Of a DNA stretch of 64,000 nt, positions 45,113-53,770 are shown one piece after another. The stretch comes from Clostridia bacterium. GTDB lineage: Bacteria > Bacillota > Clostridia > Peptostreptococcales > Anaerovoracaceae. The notes below the pieces were generated by a model. It did no database searches and was not told the origin of the DNA. It saw only the letters and a list, made by a program, of their open reading frames with translations. Each line of letters starts with the position of its first letter. Positions within the stretch are counted from its first letter, which is position 1. The stretch is from positions 83,277 through 147,276 of the forward strand of contig CABJAP010000008.1 of NCBI GenBank assembly GCA_902363595.1, written 5' to 3'. The position numbers and the translations under genes are program-made.

Positions 45113-45160
45113 ACAGGACTGGTGCATAAAAAGCGATTTGCTTCGTACACCAGTCTTATT
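45113..45160 (+). terminator. Terminator of the second TetR gene
   Basis: Arms GACTGGTG and CACCAGTC (45118-45125 and 45148-45155, approximately) with a further short stem, followed by TTATTC. Its complement shares ACGAAGCAA and CCTGTTTTC with the terminator at 63634-63680. Confidence 0.65.
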
Positions 45161-45238
45161 CACATGTTTTTCTTTTTTGACCCCTTACCGCCTAAAGATT
45201 TTCCCTTTTCTGTAAATTATGCTATACTGTGGACATCA

Positions 45239-45256
45239 CTTTATAGTTAGTATAAT
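45239..45256. promoter_or_regulatory. MerR operator upstream of its own gene
   Basis: TATAGTTAGTATA lies between a TATACT (45223-45228) and the ribosome binding site AGGAGG of the MerR gene. The complement (TATACTAACTATA) nearly matches TATACTTACTATA in the promoter spacer at 46135-46147, so both are probably bound by the same MerR protein. Confidence 0.6.
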
Positions 45257-45272
45257 CTTAGGAGGTATCATT

Positions 45273-46115
45273 ATGGATTTGCAGAGACTAACCATCGGAC
45301 AAATGGCAAAGCTGAACCGGATATCCCAGCAGACGCTCCGGCTTTACGACCGAGAAGGGCTTCTTCGTCCGATGATTATAGACCCCCACACCGGCTACCG
45401 CTATTATCACATCATCCAGTCCGCCAGATTGGACATGATCCAGTACATGAAAGCATACGGCATGACCCTCAAGCAGATTCGCCAGCAGCTGGACGAGGGG
45501 GATTCGGAATCCATTCAGCGTTTTCTGGTCCAGCAGCAGGACGCCATTGACGGGCAGATCGAGGAACTGATCCGTAGCAAGCGCTCCATCGCCAGAACAC
45601 TGGAAAACTACCGCCAGTACGAGGCACTTCCCAAGGACGGGCAGATGTTCATGGAGTATATCCCCCAGCGTTACATCTATCGCTATACTTCGGAAAAAGA
45701 TTTTTTTGACCAGGACTATGCCGGGTACGAATACATGCTCCGTGAATTGAAAATGCACCTGGCCAACAATGATCTTGCAATGAGCTATTTTTGTAATGTG
45801 GGAACAATCATGAAACAGGAAAATTTAATGAAAGAAAACTTTTCCTCCCATGAAGTCTTTCTTTTCGTGGACCCGGAAGATGCGACCGTATCAGCGGAAA
45901 CGATTCCGGCAGCCATGTATTACTGCGTCTGTTCCGACGATTTCTATGCTGAAAAAGCCAACGCCAGAAAGCTGCTTGCGCTGATCCGCGACAACGGGTT
46001 TCAAGTCTGCGGGGACTACCTGTGCGAAGTGCTGGTAGAATTTCCGGTCTTTGAGGACAATCAAAGGAACATGTTCTACAAAATTGAAATTCCAGTGGTC
46101 CCTATGAAAAAATAG
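45273..46115 (+). CDS. MerR family transcriptional regulator with effector-binding domain
   Basis: 280 residues from the ATG at 45273, preceded by AGGAGGTATCATT; an in-frame start 54 bases upstream is ruled out because it precedes that site. The N-terminal MerR helix-turn-helix is at about 4-72 (LTIGQMAKLNRISQQTLRLYDREGLL, TGYRYYHIIQSARLDMIQYMKAYGMTLKQI). A coiled helix (about 80-120) links it to a C-terminal region resembling the GyrI/BmrR small-molecule domain. It probably activates the adjacent dehydrogenase gene and controls itself. Confidence 0.92.
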   Translation: MDLQRLTIGQMAKLNRISQQTLRLYDREGLLRPMIIDPHTGYRYYHIIQSARLDMIQYMKAYGMTLKQIRQQLDEGDSESIQRFLVQQQDAIDGQIEELIRSKRSIARTLENYRQYEALPKDGQMFMEYIPQRYIYRYTSEKDFFDQDYAGYEYMLRELKMHLANNDLAMSYFCNVGTIMKQENLMKENFSSHEVFLFVDPEDATVSAETIPAAMYYCVCSDDFYAEKANARKLLALIRDNGFQVCGDYLCEVLVEFPVFEDNQRNMFYKIEIPVVPMKK

Positions 46116-46126
46116 TCAAAAAAGTC

Positions 46127-46157
46127 TTGACTTTATACTTACTATAACATTTATACT
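46127..46157 (+). promoter_or_regulatory. MerR-type promoter with 19-base spacer
   Basis: TTGACT (46127-46132) and TATACT (46152-46157) are 19 bases apart, the long spacing typical of promoters that MerR proteins activate by untwisting the DNA. The spacer contains TATACTTACTATA (46135-46147). It precedes the dehydrogenase gene at 46245. Confidence 0.75.
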
Positions 46158-46244
46158 GATTAGTAAGAAAGAGAATTAGCACCCGGGCTGCATAATTTGA
46201 AATCCGTTTATCGCTTTTGCGTGAATCATTGAGGAGGTCTCATT

Positions 46245-47327
46245 ATGAAACGTAAGGTTAAAGTTGCCCAATACGGCTGCGGCAAAATGAGTAAATATTT
46301 GATGCAATATGCCGTTGAAAAAGGTGCGGAGCTGGTCGCTGCTTTTGATATGAATTCAGCGATTATTGGAAAAGATGTGGGAGAGATTCTGGGCTGCGGC
46401 CCGATGGGTGTCATCGTTTCTCCCGCCGATCAGGCAGACCGTGTTTTCAAGTCGACGAATCCCGATATTTGCATGATCGCTACCAGAAGTACCATGGAAG
46501 AGCTGAAAGAAGCTTTCTCCGTTTGCGCAAAAAACAAGGTCAACGCCATTTCCACTTGCGAAGAATCCCTTTATCCATGGAACTCCTCGCCGGTCATTAC
46601 CAAAGACCTGGACGCACTGGCTAAAGAGTATGGATGTACCCTGTGCGGCAGCGGCTACCCGGATCTCTTTTGGGGGACGATGATTACCAACCTGGCTGCG
46701 TCTTCTGCCCGGATCACAAAGATCAAAGGCAGCAGCAGCTACAATGTGGAGGATTACGGGATTGCACTGGCACAAGGACACGGCGCCGGGCTGACCATTG
46801 CTGAATTTGAAAGGCAGATTGGTAATTACAACGATCTTTCATCGGAAGAAATAGGCGCTCTGGTTGAAGAAGGGGTGTACATTCCATCCTATATGTGGAA
46901 TCAGAACGGATGGCTTTGCAGCAGGATGGGCCTAACCGTGGTTTCCCAGACACAAAAATGCATTCCCCATACTTACGACAAGGACCTGCATTCAGAAACA
47001 TTGGGAATGACCATTAAAGCGGGGAACGCAACGGGAATGTCGGCCATTGTGACCACCGAAACAGCAGAAGGGATCACCCTGGAAACGGAATGTATCGGCA
47101 AGGTCTATGCCCCAGAGGAATTCGATAAAAATCAATGGACCCTGTACGGCGAACCGGAGACAACGATCATTGTCAACCGGCCGGCCACCGTAGAACTGAC
47201 CTGCGCCACTATTGTCAACCGGCTTCCTCAGCTCATCGACGCAGAGCCGGGATATATCAGTACCGACAAGCTGCCCTACAGCCAATACATGGTCAAACCG
47301 ATTCACGAATATGTCAAAAGCCTTTAG
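46245..47327 (+). CDS. 2,4-diaminopentanoate dehydrogenase homologue
   Basis: A 360-residue oxidoreductase with an N-terminal Rossmann fold (KVAQYGCGKMSKYLMQYAVEKGAELVAAFDMN). The segments ISTCEESLYPWNSSP and KIKGSSSYNVEDYGIALAQGHGAG are as I recall them in 2,4-diaminopentanoate dehydrogenase (Ord) of the ornithine fermentation pathway of Clostridia, as is VRPATVELTCATIVNR-type text near the C-terminus. No other genes of that pathway (aminomutase, thiolase-like OrtAB) are nearby. It may be the true enzyme or a paralogue with another amino acid substrate. Under MerR-type control. Confidence 0.8.
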   Translation: MKRKVKVAQYGCGKMSKYLMQYAVEKGAELVAAFDMNSAIIGKDVGEILGCGPMGVIVSPADQADRVFKSTNPDICMIATRSTMEELKEAFSVCAKNKVNAISTCEESLYPWNSSPVITKDLDALAKEYGCTLCGSGYPDLFWGTMITNLAASSARITKIKGSSSYNVEDYGIALAQGHGAGLTIAEFERQIGNYNDLSSEEIGALVEEGVYIPSYMWNQNGWLCSRMGLTVVSQTQKCIPHTYDKDLHSETLGMTIKAGNATGMSAIVTTETAEGITLETECIGKVYAPEEFDKNQWTLYGEPETTIIVNRPATVELTCATIVNRLPQLIDAEPGYISTDKLPYSQYMVKPIHEYVKSL

Positions 47328-47381
47328 CATATTTCATTACCATTGTCATCTTCTGACTTAAAATATTATGCTTATACAGCA

Positions 47382-47421
47382 GAAAAAAGGGCCCCAGCTT
47401 AGCCAGCCGGGGCCCTTTTCT
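47382..47421. terminator. Bidirectional terminator
   Basis: Arms AAAAGGGCCCC and GGGGCCCTTTT with an inner GCT/AGC pair, flanked by A- and T-runs. It ends both the dehydrogenase gene (plus) and the secreted-protein gene (minus). Confidence 0.85.
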
Positions 47422-47427
47422 GTTTTC

Positions 47428-48783
47428 TTATCTCATCACGGGAACACCCTTTTTCACTTTGGAATATTTGCTGTAATACTTCTTCTTGTCAATCTGTTTG
47501 TAGGCCCGCACTTTATAATAATATTTCTTACCCTTCTTCAGTTTGGAATTGGTCAGCTTGGTTCCCTTTTTAACGGTTTTTACCTTTTTGTATTTTCCCT
47601 TGGGAGAAGTCGCCCGGTAGACCACATATCCATTAGCGCCGGAAACCTTCTTCCAGGTGATCTTCAGCGTCCTGCTGTTGACCGCTTTTACCGATTTGAT
47701 CTTGGGTACTTTTTTCTTAAAAGCGGCGATCTCTTTCTTTTTGGTAGGAACCGCTTTCATCTTTGCGATGGCTGTATTGTAAATCTTCTGGGCCTGCTCT
47801 CTGGATTCGGCATACATCAGCTCTTCCGATGCTTCCCAGTAAATATCTTCGATCTTCTCCAAACCGTCTTCTGTATACAAGTTCTCATCCAGGGTGTAGA
47901 TAAAGCGTTCCAGTTTTTTATCCAGTTCCGTCAAAATGGGGTAATCCTCCATCGGAAACTCAATCCCTGTGATGTCCGTGTAGTCTTTCCCGGCCTGGGT
48001 ATAGATTTGAACGATTTCTTCCATCATCTCAGCAGCGTTGATTTCCCGCACTGCCTGATCGCGGATCCCCTCCAGCCGTTTCCAATCATAGGACGTATAT
48101 CGGGCCGGATCCAGTCCCAGGTTGACATACTGTTTGATCTGGGCGCATGCCTGGGCGCGCAGCTCCTGGATATCCTCTTTGGCATAGGAGTTCTCCATGG
48201 CGTTCATTGCAGTCAGGTAGCCTTTGATAGCGGTCCGGAAGTTCTGTGCACCGTTGATCCACTTCAAACCCATGTATCGTCCATCCTGAATCCGATCCCA
48301 GTAATAATCGTTGTAATCAGAGGATCGATAACCCTTGTATTCCTGTTCGATTTCTTTTTTGTAGCTGATTTTCAATCCCGGCAGATCCTTGGCCGTGCTT
48401 TTAACCCAGGTCATCTCACCCAGCAGTTCCAAAAGCTGAAAATCGCTGCCCAGCTCATTTTCCTCATCCACCAGCATGATGTACAGGTCGTCTTCATTCA
48501 TGGAGTCGATTTGCGCCATCAGCTCACGATAGGCCGCCTGGATCTCCGCCCAGACCTCGCTGCAATACGCTCCCTTTGGCTCGATGCTCTCCACATAGAA
48601 CATATCCAGCAGTTCCAAAGCGAGCTGCCTCAGCTGCTCCGCGTATTCCTCATCCACGCCCGATGCAACAGGGACGCTGCTTTTCAGTTCTTTTTTGGCG
48701 GAGGCTGCGAAGGCTGCGGACGGAAGCAATGTCAGCAGCATCATACACGCTGTCAAAACAGCGATTATGGTTTTCTTTCTCAT
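47428..48783 (-). CDS. Secreted protein with a C-terminal fibronectin type III-like domain
   Basis: 451 residues. Residues 1-26 are a signal peptide (MRKKTIIAVLTACMMLLTLLPSAAFA). The middle (about 35-350) is helical and charged, rich in Glu, Tyr and Asp, with no family recognised. The last 90 residues (about 360-450) form a fibronectin type III-like unit, TLKITWKKVSGANGYVVYRATSPKGKYKKVKTV..., rich in Lys and Tyr. The same unit appears twice in the subtilase encoded 14 bases upstream, so the two genes look like one secreted system. No catalytic motif seen. Confidence 0.82.
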   Translation of the reverse strand: MRKKTIIAVLTACMMLLTLLPSAAFAASAKKELKSSVPVASGVDEEYAEQLRQLALELLDMFYVESIEPKGAYCSEVWAEIQAAYRELMAQIDSMNEDDLYIMLVDEENELGSDFQLLELLGEMTWVKSTAKDLPGLKISYKKEIEQEYKGYRSSDYNDYYWDRIQDGRYMGLKWINGAQNFRTAIKGYLTAMNAMENSYAKEDIQELRAQACAQIKQYVNLGLDPARYTSYDWKRLEGIRDQAVREINAAEMMEEIVQIYTQAGKDYTDITGIEFPMEDYPILTELDKKLERFIYTLDENLYTEDGLEKIEDIYWEASEELMYAESREQAQKIYNTAIAKMKAVPTKKKEIAAFKKKVPKIKSVKAVNSRTLKITWKKVSGANGYVVYRATSPKGKYKKVKTVKKGTKLTNSKLKKGKKYYYKVRAYKQIDKKKYYSKYSKVKKGVPVMR

Positions 48784-48797
48784 GATTTATTCCCTCC

Positions 48798-51527
48798 TTA
48801 CCGGTACGTGCGGACCGCGGTCCTGGAATAAGGTCCGTAGACCTTCTTGCCTTTTATGGTCCGATAGGCTCTGACTTTATACTTGTACTTCTTGCCCCAT
48901 TTTACCTTTTTGTCCGTATAGGCGCGCTTTTTCATCTTGCTTGTTTTCAGAGTCTTTTTCTTGACGTATTTTCCTTTGGAGGCCGAATGTTTGTACACCA
49001 CATAACCGGAAGCTCCCTGCACCTTGGACCAGGTAATGGTGATCCCGCTCTTTGTGTTTTTTGTCTTTACGGAAGCTTTCTTCAGCTTGGGTGTCGCGCT
49101 CTTTGCGGAGGAGTATCCGCAGTATTCGATGCTGGCCCCTGCCTTGTAATAGGCTCGAATCTTATACCGATATTTGGTTCCAGTCTTGAGGCCGGTGTTT
49201 TTCCAGGAGTTCTTTGTTCCTGACACCGTCTTTACTTTGGCATACTTGCCCTTGCCTGCGGCCCGGTAAATTTCATAGCCGTCGGCATAGGGGATGGACT
49301 TCCAGGTCAGTTTGTTGGCCGAATAGCTGGAGGAGGATGCCTTCAGTCCGTAGGCTTTCCCCGAATATCCGGTTTTAAAAATGGTGATCCGCAGGGAGGT
49401 GAATTTACCGTTTGGCGCTTTAGCCTTGATGGTGGTCTGGCCCAAACCGGCGGTTGTCAGCGCTCCCGTGTTTTTATCGATATCCGCTACCGACCGGTTG
49501 CTGCTGGACCAGGCAACCGGCAGGCTCTGGTCGGCATTGTCCGGCGTAAAGGCTGCTTTAAAGGTACAGGAACTTCCCAGTTTAATCTTTTGCTGAGGGC
49601 TGATCAGTTTCACACCGGTGACATCGGAGTAAGTAACCGTAACTTCAACGATCTGCGCCAGTTTGTTGCCGGCGGTCAAACTCCTGGCCGGGTCTTTGTC
49701 CGGGCTGCCTGACGTGTAGCCGATAATTTTGGCAGTTCCGATGCCTCTGGCTTCCACCATGCCTTCTTCATCCACCGTAACCACATTTTTATCGCTGCTA
49801 TTCCAGCTGATCTCGGTGTTATCGGCATTCTTGGGCAAGACCTGCGCATCCAGATAAAAGGAGGTGCCCATGGCCATATTTTTCGCCTTGTCTGCGTTGA
49901 CAATATTAAGGGATGTGGGCGCTACCACCGGCGCTACCAGTACCGTGCATGATTTGCTTGTACTTCCGATGGTGCAGGTAATGACTGCAGTTCCTGCAGC
50001 TACTCCTGTTACTTTTCCGGTCTTTGAATCTACTTCAGCAACGAGAGTGTTATTGCTTTTCCAGTTAACATTATCCGTCACGTTGGCCGGTTCTGCCCGA
50101 ACCTCCAGCATCTGGCTCTGCCCCTGGTCAATGCGGATTGTATCTTCCTTAAAGGTAATGGAAGTGGCACTGGCCGCCGGACTTTCCATGGCCGCTTCCA
50201 CAGCCTTTTGAGCATTTACCAGGCCGTAGCCGGTATAATAATCAAATTTGTTATCGCCTGTGTTTTCCGCACCCTGATCGTTTCCCAAATACTGGGCGGT
50301 ACCGCAGAGGATGTTCTTTACCTGGAAAGGCTTGATATCCGGGGTCACCGCATAGAGCATGGCTGCCACGGCGCTGACCATGGGCGCTGACATGGAGGTT
50401 CCGCTCATCTGCCCGTAATCTCCCGGAATGGTACTCAATATGCTGGTTCCCGGCGCGGAAATGTCCTTGGCCAGGCCGTAATTGGAGCCGTACATGGCTG
50501 AATTATACCGCTTGTTCTGTCTGGTGAGGTTACAGACACTGATTACTTCCCCATAGTCGGATGGAAAGCATATCTCGTCTGTGTTCTCATTTCCGGCAGC
50601 AGCAACGATGGTAACGCCATTTTTATAGGCTGATTCGACGCTCTCTTCCAGAATGTAGTTGCGGCCAAAGCCGCCCAGACTCATGTTGATCACCTTAGCG
50701 TCGTTTTTCATGGCATAGTTGATGGCTTCAACCAGGTTGTAGGTATTAAAATACAGCTCACCATTATAGTTGGTAGAAGCATCGATGGCCATCATCTTGA
50801 CCTTATTATCGGTTCCGCCCGATGCGATGCCGGCGATGCCTTTGCCATTATTGGAGACTGCTCCCACGATTCCCGCCGTATGGGTTCCGTGGGAATCGGA
50901 GTCGCCCCTCAGGGATGTGATATTTCCCGAAGAGTCCAGCTTCATAGATTTGCTGCTCACATTGGCGCTGAGATCTTCATGGGATTTATCGATTCCCGTA
51001 TCGATCACCGCTACAGTCACTTGCGACAGACTGTTCTTTTTTGCCTCCATGGTGTTCCAGGCTTCCCGGGCCTTCATGTTAGTCAGATACCACTGGTTGA
51101 CGCCTTCATCATTGGCAAGGGGATCGTTGACGCCTGCCTGTTTATAGCGGTAGTTAGGCTGGGCGTATTCTACCTTTGGGTTCTGCTCCAGCTTGGTAAT
51201 CGCTTCTTCTACAGAATCGTTTTTGTTGATATCGGCCACCGCCACCTTGGAGTCTTCCACAGGCTGGCTGATTTCCAGGCACTTCGCGTCTTCTGCCTTG
51301 ATTTCCTTTTTAATCTTGGCATTCGACACCCGGTCTTTAAAGACGACGATTACTTGATCGTCCACATAGTCGGCGCCGTCCACCATTTCCCTGGCTTCTG
51401 CCGATACGGCCGCAGGCGTCTTTTGACTTTCCCCCTGACCTGCGGTCTCGGCCATTACAGAACTTGCTGTAGCAAGAAACAGAGCTGCGGCCGACAGCAG
51501 CGCAATGAATTTTCTTGTTCTTTTCAT
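48798..51527 (-). CDS. Secreted subtilisin-like serine protease with Ig-like and FnIII-like repeats
   Basis: 909 residues. Signal peptide 1-26; an I9-like propeptide (about 54-128: DDQVIVVFKDRVSN...VEYAQPNYRYKQ); an S8 catalytic domain (about 145-445). The catalytic residues are Asp176 (VAVIDTGID), His213 (DSHGTHTAG) and Ser378 (MSGTSMSAPMV), with Asn313 in AAGNE. Three bacterial Ig-like (BIG2-type) domains follow at about 454-530, 537-632 and 636-716, then two FnIII-like units (about 724-813 and 815-908). No sorting signal is seen; the repeats probably bind the cell wall. The catalytic machinery looks intact. Upstream of the downstream secreted-protein gene with 14 bases between. Confidence 0.95.
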   Translation of the reverse strand: MKRTRKFIALLSAAALFLATASSVMAETAGQGESQKTPAAVSAEAREMVDGADYVDDQVIVVFKDRVSNAKIKKEIKAEDAKCLEISQPVEDSKVAVADINKNDSVEEAITKLEQNPKVEYAQPNYRYKQAGVNDPLANDEGVNQWYLTNMKAREAWNTMEAKKNSLSQVTVAVIDTGIDKSHEDLSANVSSKSMKLDSSGNITSLRGDSDSHGTHTAGIVGAVSNNGKGIAGIASGGTDNKVKMMAIDASTNYNGELYFNTYNLVEAINYAMKNDAKVINMSLGGFGRNYILEESVESAYKNGVTIVAAAGNENTDEICFPSDYGEVISVCNLTRQNKRYNSAMYGSNYGLAKDISAPGTSILSTIPGDYGQMSGTSMSAPMVSAVAAMLYAVTPDIKPFQVKNILCGTAQYLGNDQGAENTGDNKFDYYTGYGLVNAQKAVEAAMESPAASATSITFKEDTIRIDQGQSQMLEVRAEPANVTDNVNWKSNNTLVAEVDSKTGKVTGVAAGTAVITCTIGSTSKSCTVLVAPVVAPTSLNIVNADKAKNMAMGTSFYLDAQVLPKNADNTEISWNSSDKNVVTVDEEGMVEARGIGTAKIIGYTSGSPDKDPARSLTAGNKLAQIVEVTVTYSDVTGVKLISPQQKIKLGSSCTFKAAFTPDNADQSLPVAWSSSNRSVADIDKNTGALTTAGLGQTTIKAKAPNGKFTSLRITIFKTGYSGKAYGLKASSSSYSANKLTWKSIPYADGYEIYRAAGKGKYAKVKTVSGTKNSWKNTGLKTGTKYRYKIRAYYKAGASIEYCGYSSAKSATPKLKKASVKTKNTKSGITITWSKVQGASGYVVYKHSASKGKYVKKKTLKTSKMKKRAYTDKKVKWGKKYKYKVRAYRTIKGKKVYGPYSRTAVRTYR

Positions 51528-51587
51528 AATCTTCCTTTCTTTTATTGATTTTCCACAATAGCGATCATAAGAATATTATACTATAAT

Positions 51588-51626
51588 CAAAAAAGAAAAA
51601 CTGCCCCTTTTTTACAAAAAGGCAGA
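51588..51626 (-). terminator. Terminator of the histidine operon
   Basis: On the minus strand CTGCC (51625-51621) and GGCAG (51605-51601) enclose T- and A-rich stretches that extend the stem, and TTTTTC follows. It lies about 20 bases past the hisIE stop. Confidence 0.7.
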
Positions 51627-51645
51627 ATTTTATAACAAATCAATT

Positions 51646-52281
51646 CTATTTCAGACGCTCCTGTTTTACTTTATGATCCACAACGTGACGCTTTGCCAGC
51701 TCCGCCGTGATATCCGGGAGCCCGATCCCCTGTTCAACCATCATCACCATCACATGATAGGCCAGATCGGCGATCTCAAAGACCGTCTCTTCCTTATCGT
51801 CCTTGGCGCCGGCAATGATGACCTCGGTGCATTCTTCTCCCACCTTTTTGAGGATCTTATCCATACCCTTATCAAAGAGGTAAGTGGTATAGCTTCCTTC
51901 TTTGGGCTGGGTTTTACGCCCCTTAATCATGTCATACAGAGCCTGATAGGAAAATGGAGTCTCATCCCCGGCCTGATAAATTTGGTTGAAAAAACAGCTC
52001 TCCGCTCCTGTATGACAGGCGGGACCGTCCTTGATCACCTCAACCACCAGAGCATCCTGGTCGCAGTCGGCGGTAATAGTGACCACCTTCTGCCGGTTGC
52101 CGCTGGTTTCACCTTTTCTCCAGAGCGCTGCCCGGCTGCGGCTGTAAAAGCAGGTATATCCTTCCTTCATGGTGATATCCAGAGATTCTTGGTTCATATA
52201 AGCCACTGTCAGCACCTGCTTGGTATAGTAATCCTGCACAATGGCAGGAATCAGGCCTTTATCGTCAAATTTCAATTCCAT
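51646..52281 (-). CDS. hisIE: Bifunctional HisI/HisE enzyme
   Basis: 211 residues. The N-terminal phosphoribosyl-AMP cyclohydrolase part (about 1-110) has [14 protein letters not shown] and metal-binding [10 protein letters not shown] and [12 protein letters not shown]. The C-terminal phosphoribosyl-ATP pyrophosphatase part (about 120-211) has [36 protein letters not shown] text with [15 protein letters not shown]. Steps 2 and 3 of histidine synthesis. Last gene of the operon, 12 bases after hisF. Confidence 0.96.
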   Translation of the reverse strand: MELKFDDKGLIPAIVQDYYTKQVLTVAYMNQESLDITMKEGYTCFYSRSRAALWRKGETSGNRQKVVTITADCDQDALVVEVIKDGPACHTGAESCFFNQIYQAGDETPFSYQALYDMIKGRKTQPKEGSYTTYLFDKGMDKILKKVGEECTEVIIAGAKDDKEETVFEIADLAYHVMVMMVEQGIGLPDITAELAKRHVVDHKVKQERLK

Positions 52282-52293
52282 ATTTCCACCTTG

Positions 52294-53049
52294 CTAGAGG
52301 CGAACCTCTACGCCTTCCTTTCTCAGATATTGCTTCAGGTCACGGATGTCGATCTCCTTAAAGTGGAAGATGCTGGCCGCCAGCCCCGCGTCGATCCCCG
52401 GATGCTGAAACAGCTGGGAAAAGTCCTCCATTTTACCCGCTCCCCCTGAGGCGATGATAGGCACGGAGACTCTGGCCGCGATTTCATCCAAAAGCTCCAG
52501 ATCGAATCCGTTTTTTACGCCGTCGGTATCGATACTGTTGACCACTAATTCACCGGCGCCGCGCTCCACGCCGTCGACGGCCCACTGAAGAGCGTCGATC
52601 CCGGTATTCTCTCTGCCGCCTTTGGAGAACAGCTTAAAAACGCCATCCACCCGTTTGATGTCCATGCTCAGTACCACACACTGATCTCCATATTTTTTTG
52701 CTCCCTGCTCGATCAGATCGGGATTACGGATTGCGCCGCTGTTGACGCTCACCTTATCGGCGCCGCATTTGAGCACCCGGTCAAAATCATCCAGGGTATT
52801 GATGCCTCCGCCCACCGTGAGGGGGATGAAAATCTGGGAGGCCACGTTCACTAGAATATCGGAAAAGAGGGCCCGCTCTTCCACGCTGGCCGTTATATCG
52901 TAAAAGACCAGCTCATCGGCGCCGCTTTCATTATAGAAGCGGGCCATTTCCACCGGGTCCGCCACATCTTGTATTCCTTCAAAATTAATTCCCTTTACCA
53001 CCCTTCCGTTGCGCACGTCCAGGCAGGGAATGATCCGTTTGGTGATCAT
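52294..53049 (-). CDS. hisF: Imidazole glycerol phosphate synthase, cyclase subunit
   Basis: 251 residues, a (beta/alpha)8 barrel that with HisH makes imidazole glycerol phosphate and AICAR. The N-terminal MITKRIIPCLDVRNGRVVKGINFEG contains the catalytic Asp; VSVNSGAIRNPDLI and ASGGAGKMEDF lie near the C-terminus. I take the ATG at 53049, preceded by AGGAGGAAAC; an in-frame start 57 bases upstream would overlap hisA. A second catalytic Asp is in LSMDIKRVDG. Confidence 0.96.
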   Translation of the reverse strand: MITKRIIPCLDVRNGRVVKGINFEGIQDVADPVEMARFYNESGADELVFYDITASVEERALFSDILVNVASQIFIPLTVGGGINTLDDFDRVLKCGADKVSVNSGAIRNPDLIEQGAKKYGDQCVVLSMDIKRVDGVFKLFSKGGRENTGIDALQWAVDGVERGAGELVVNSIDTDGVKNGFDLELLDEIAARVSVPIIASGGAGKMEDFSQLFQHPGIDAGLAASIFHFKEIDIRDLKQYLRKEGVEVRL

Positions 53050-53059
53050 GTTTCCTCCT

Positions 53060-53770
53060 CTATTTTGCCAGCTCGACAGCCGTTTCCAGATCCAGCAGCC
53101 CGTCATAAAGGGCTTTGCCCAGAATGGCTCCGTAGACGGTTTCTTTCAAAGCAGTTATTTCCTCGGCAAAGCTGATTCCGCCAGAAGCCACTACCTGGAG
53201 TCCTTTGATTTGGGAAAGCTGTTTATAAACTTCCAGGTTGGTTCCCTTCAAGCCGCCGTCCCTGGAAATATCCGTGTAGATCACGGTGGTGACACCGATG
53301 TCCCGCAGATACCTGCAGAATTCCATGCCCTCCCGGTCCGTCACTTCTTTCCAGCCGCTTACAGCTACGAAACCGTCTTTCACATCCACGCCCACCGCAA
53401 TTTTTTCCTTATATTTGCGGACCATTTCTTCGAGAAACTCCGGTTCTTTTACGGCGATCGTTCCCAGGATAACCCGGCCCACGCCCAGATCCAGATATTG
53501 ACGGATCCGATCTTCATCGCGGATTCCGCCGCCCACTTCCACAAAGAGGTCCATGTCTGTAACAATTTCCCGTATCGATTCAAAATTGACTAGCACGCCG
53601 TCCTTGGCTCCGTCCAGATCGACCAGATGGAGGTTTTTCGCACCTTTGGCCTTGAACTGCCTTGCCACGTCCACCGGACTTTTGCTGTACACGGTCATCT
53701 GATCGTAATCACCCTGAAACAGACGCACAGCCTGCCCGTCTCTCAAATCAATCGCCGGAAATAATTCCAT
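53060..53770 (-). CDS. hisA: ProFAR isomerase
   Basis: 236 residues, (beta/alpha)8 barrel. MELFPAIDLRDGQAVRLFQGDYDQMTVY (catalytic Asp in AIDLRDG), VGGGIRDEDRIRQYLDLGV and YTDISRDGGLKGTNLE (second catalytic Asp) are typical. Step 4 of histidine synthesis. Starts 10 bases before hisF and immediately follows the membrane-anchored protein gene. Confidence 0.96.
   Translation of the reverse strand: MELFPAIDLRDGQAVRLFQGDYDQMTVYSKSPVDVARQFKAKGAKNLHLVDLDGAKDGVLVNFESIREIVTDMDLFVEVGGGIRDEDRIRQYLDLGVGRVILGTIAVKEPEFLEEMVRKYKEKIAVGVDVKDGFVAVSGWKEVTDREGMEFCRYLRDIGVTTVIYTDISRDGGLKGTNLEVYKQLSQIKGLQVVASGGISFAEEITALKETVYGAILGKALYDGLLDLETAVELAK

Noticed and set aside
47368..48831. A 487-codon frame on the plus strand
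   Set aside because: It begins inside a terminator and runs antisense to the secreted-protein gene.
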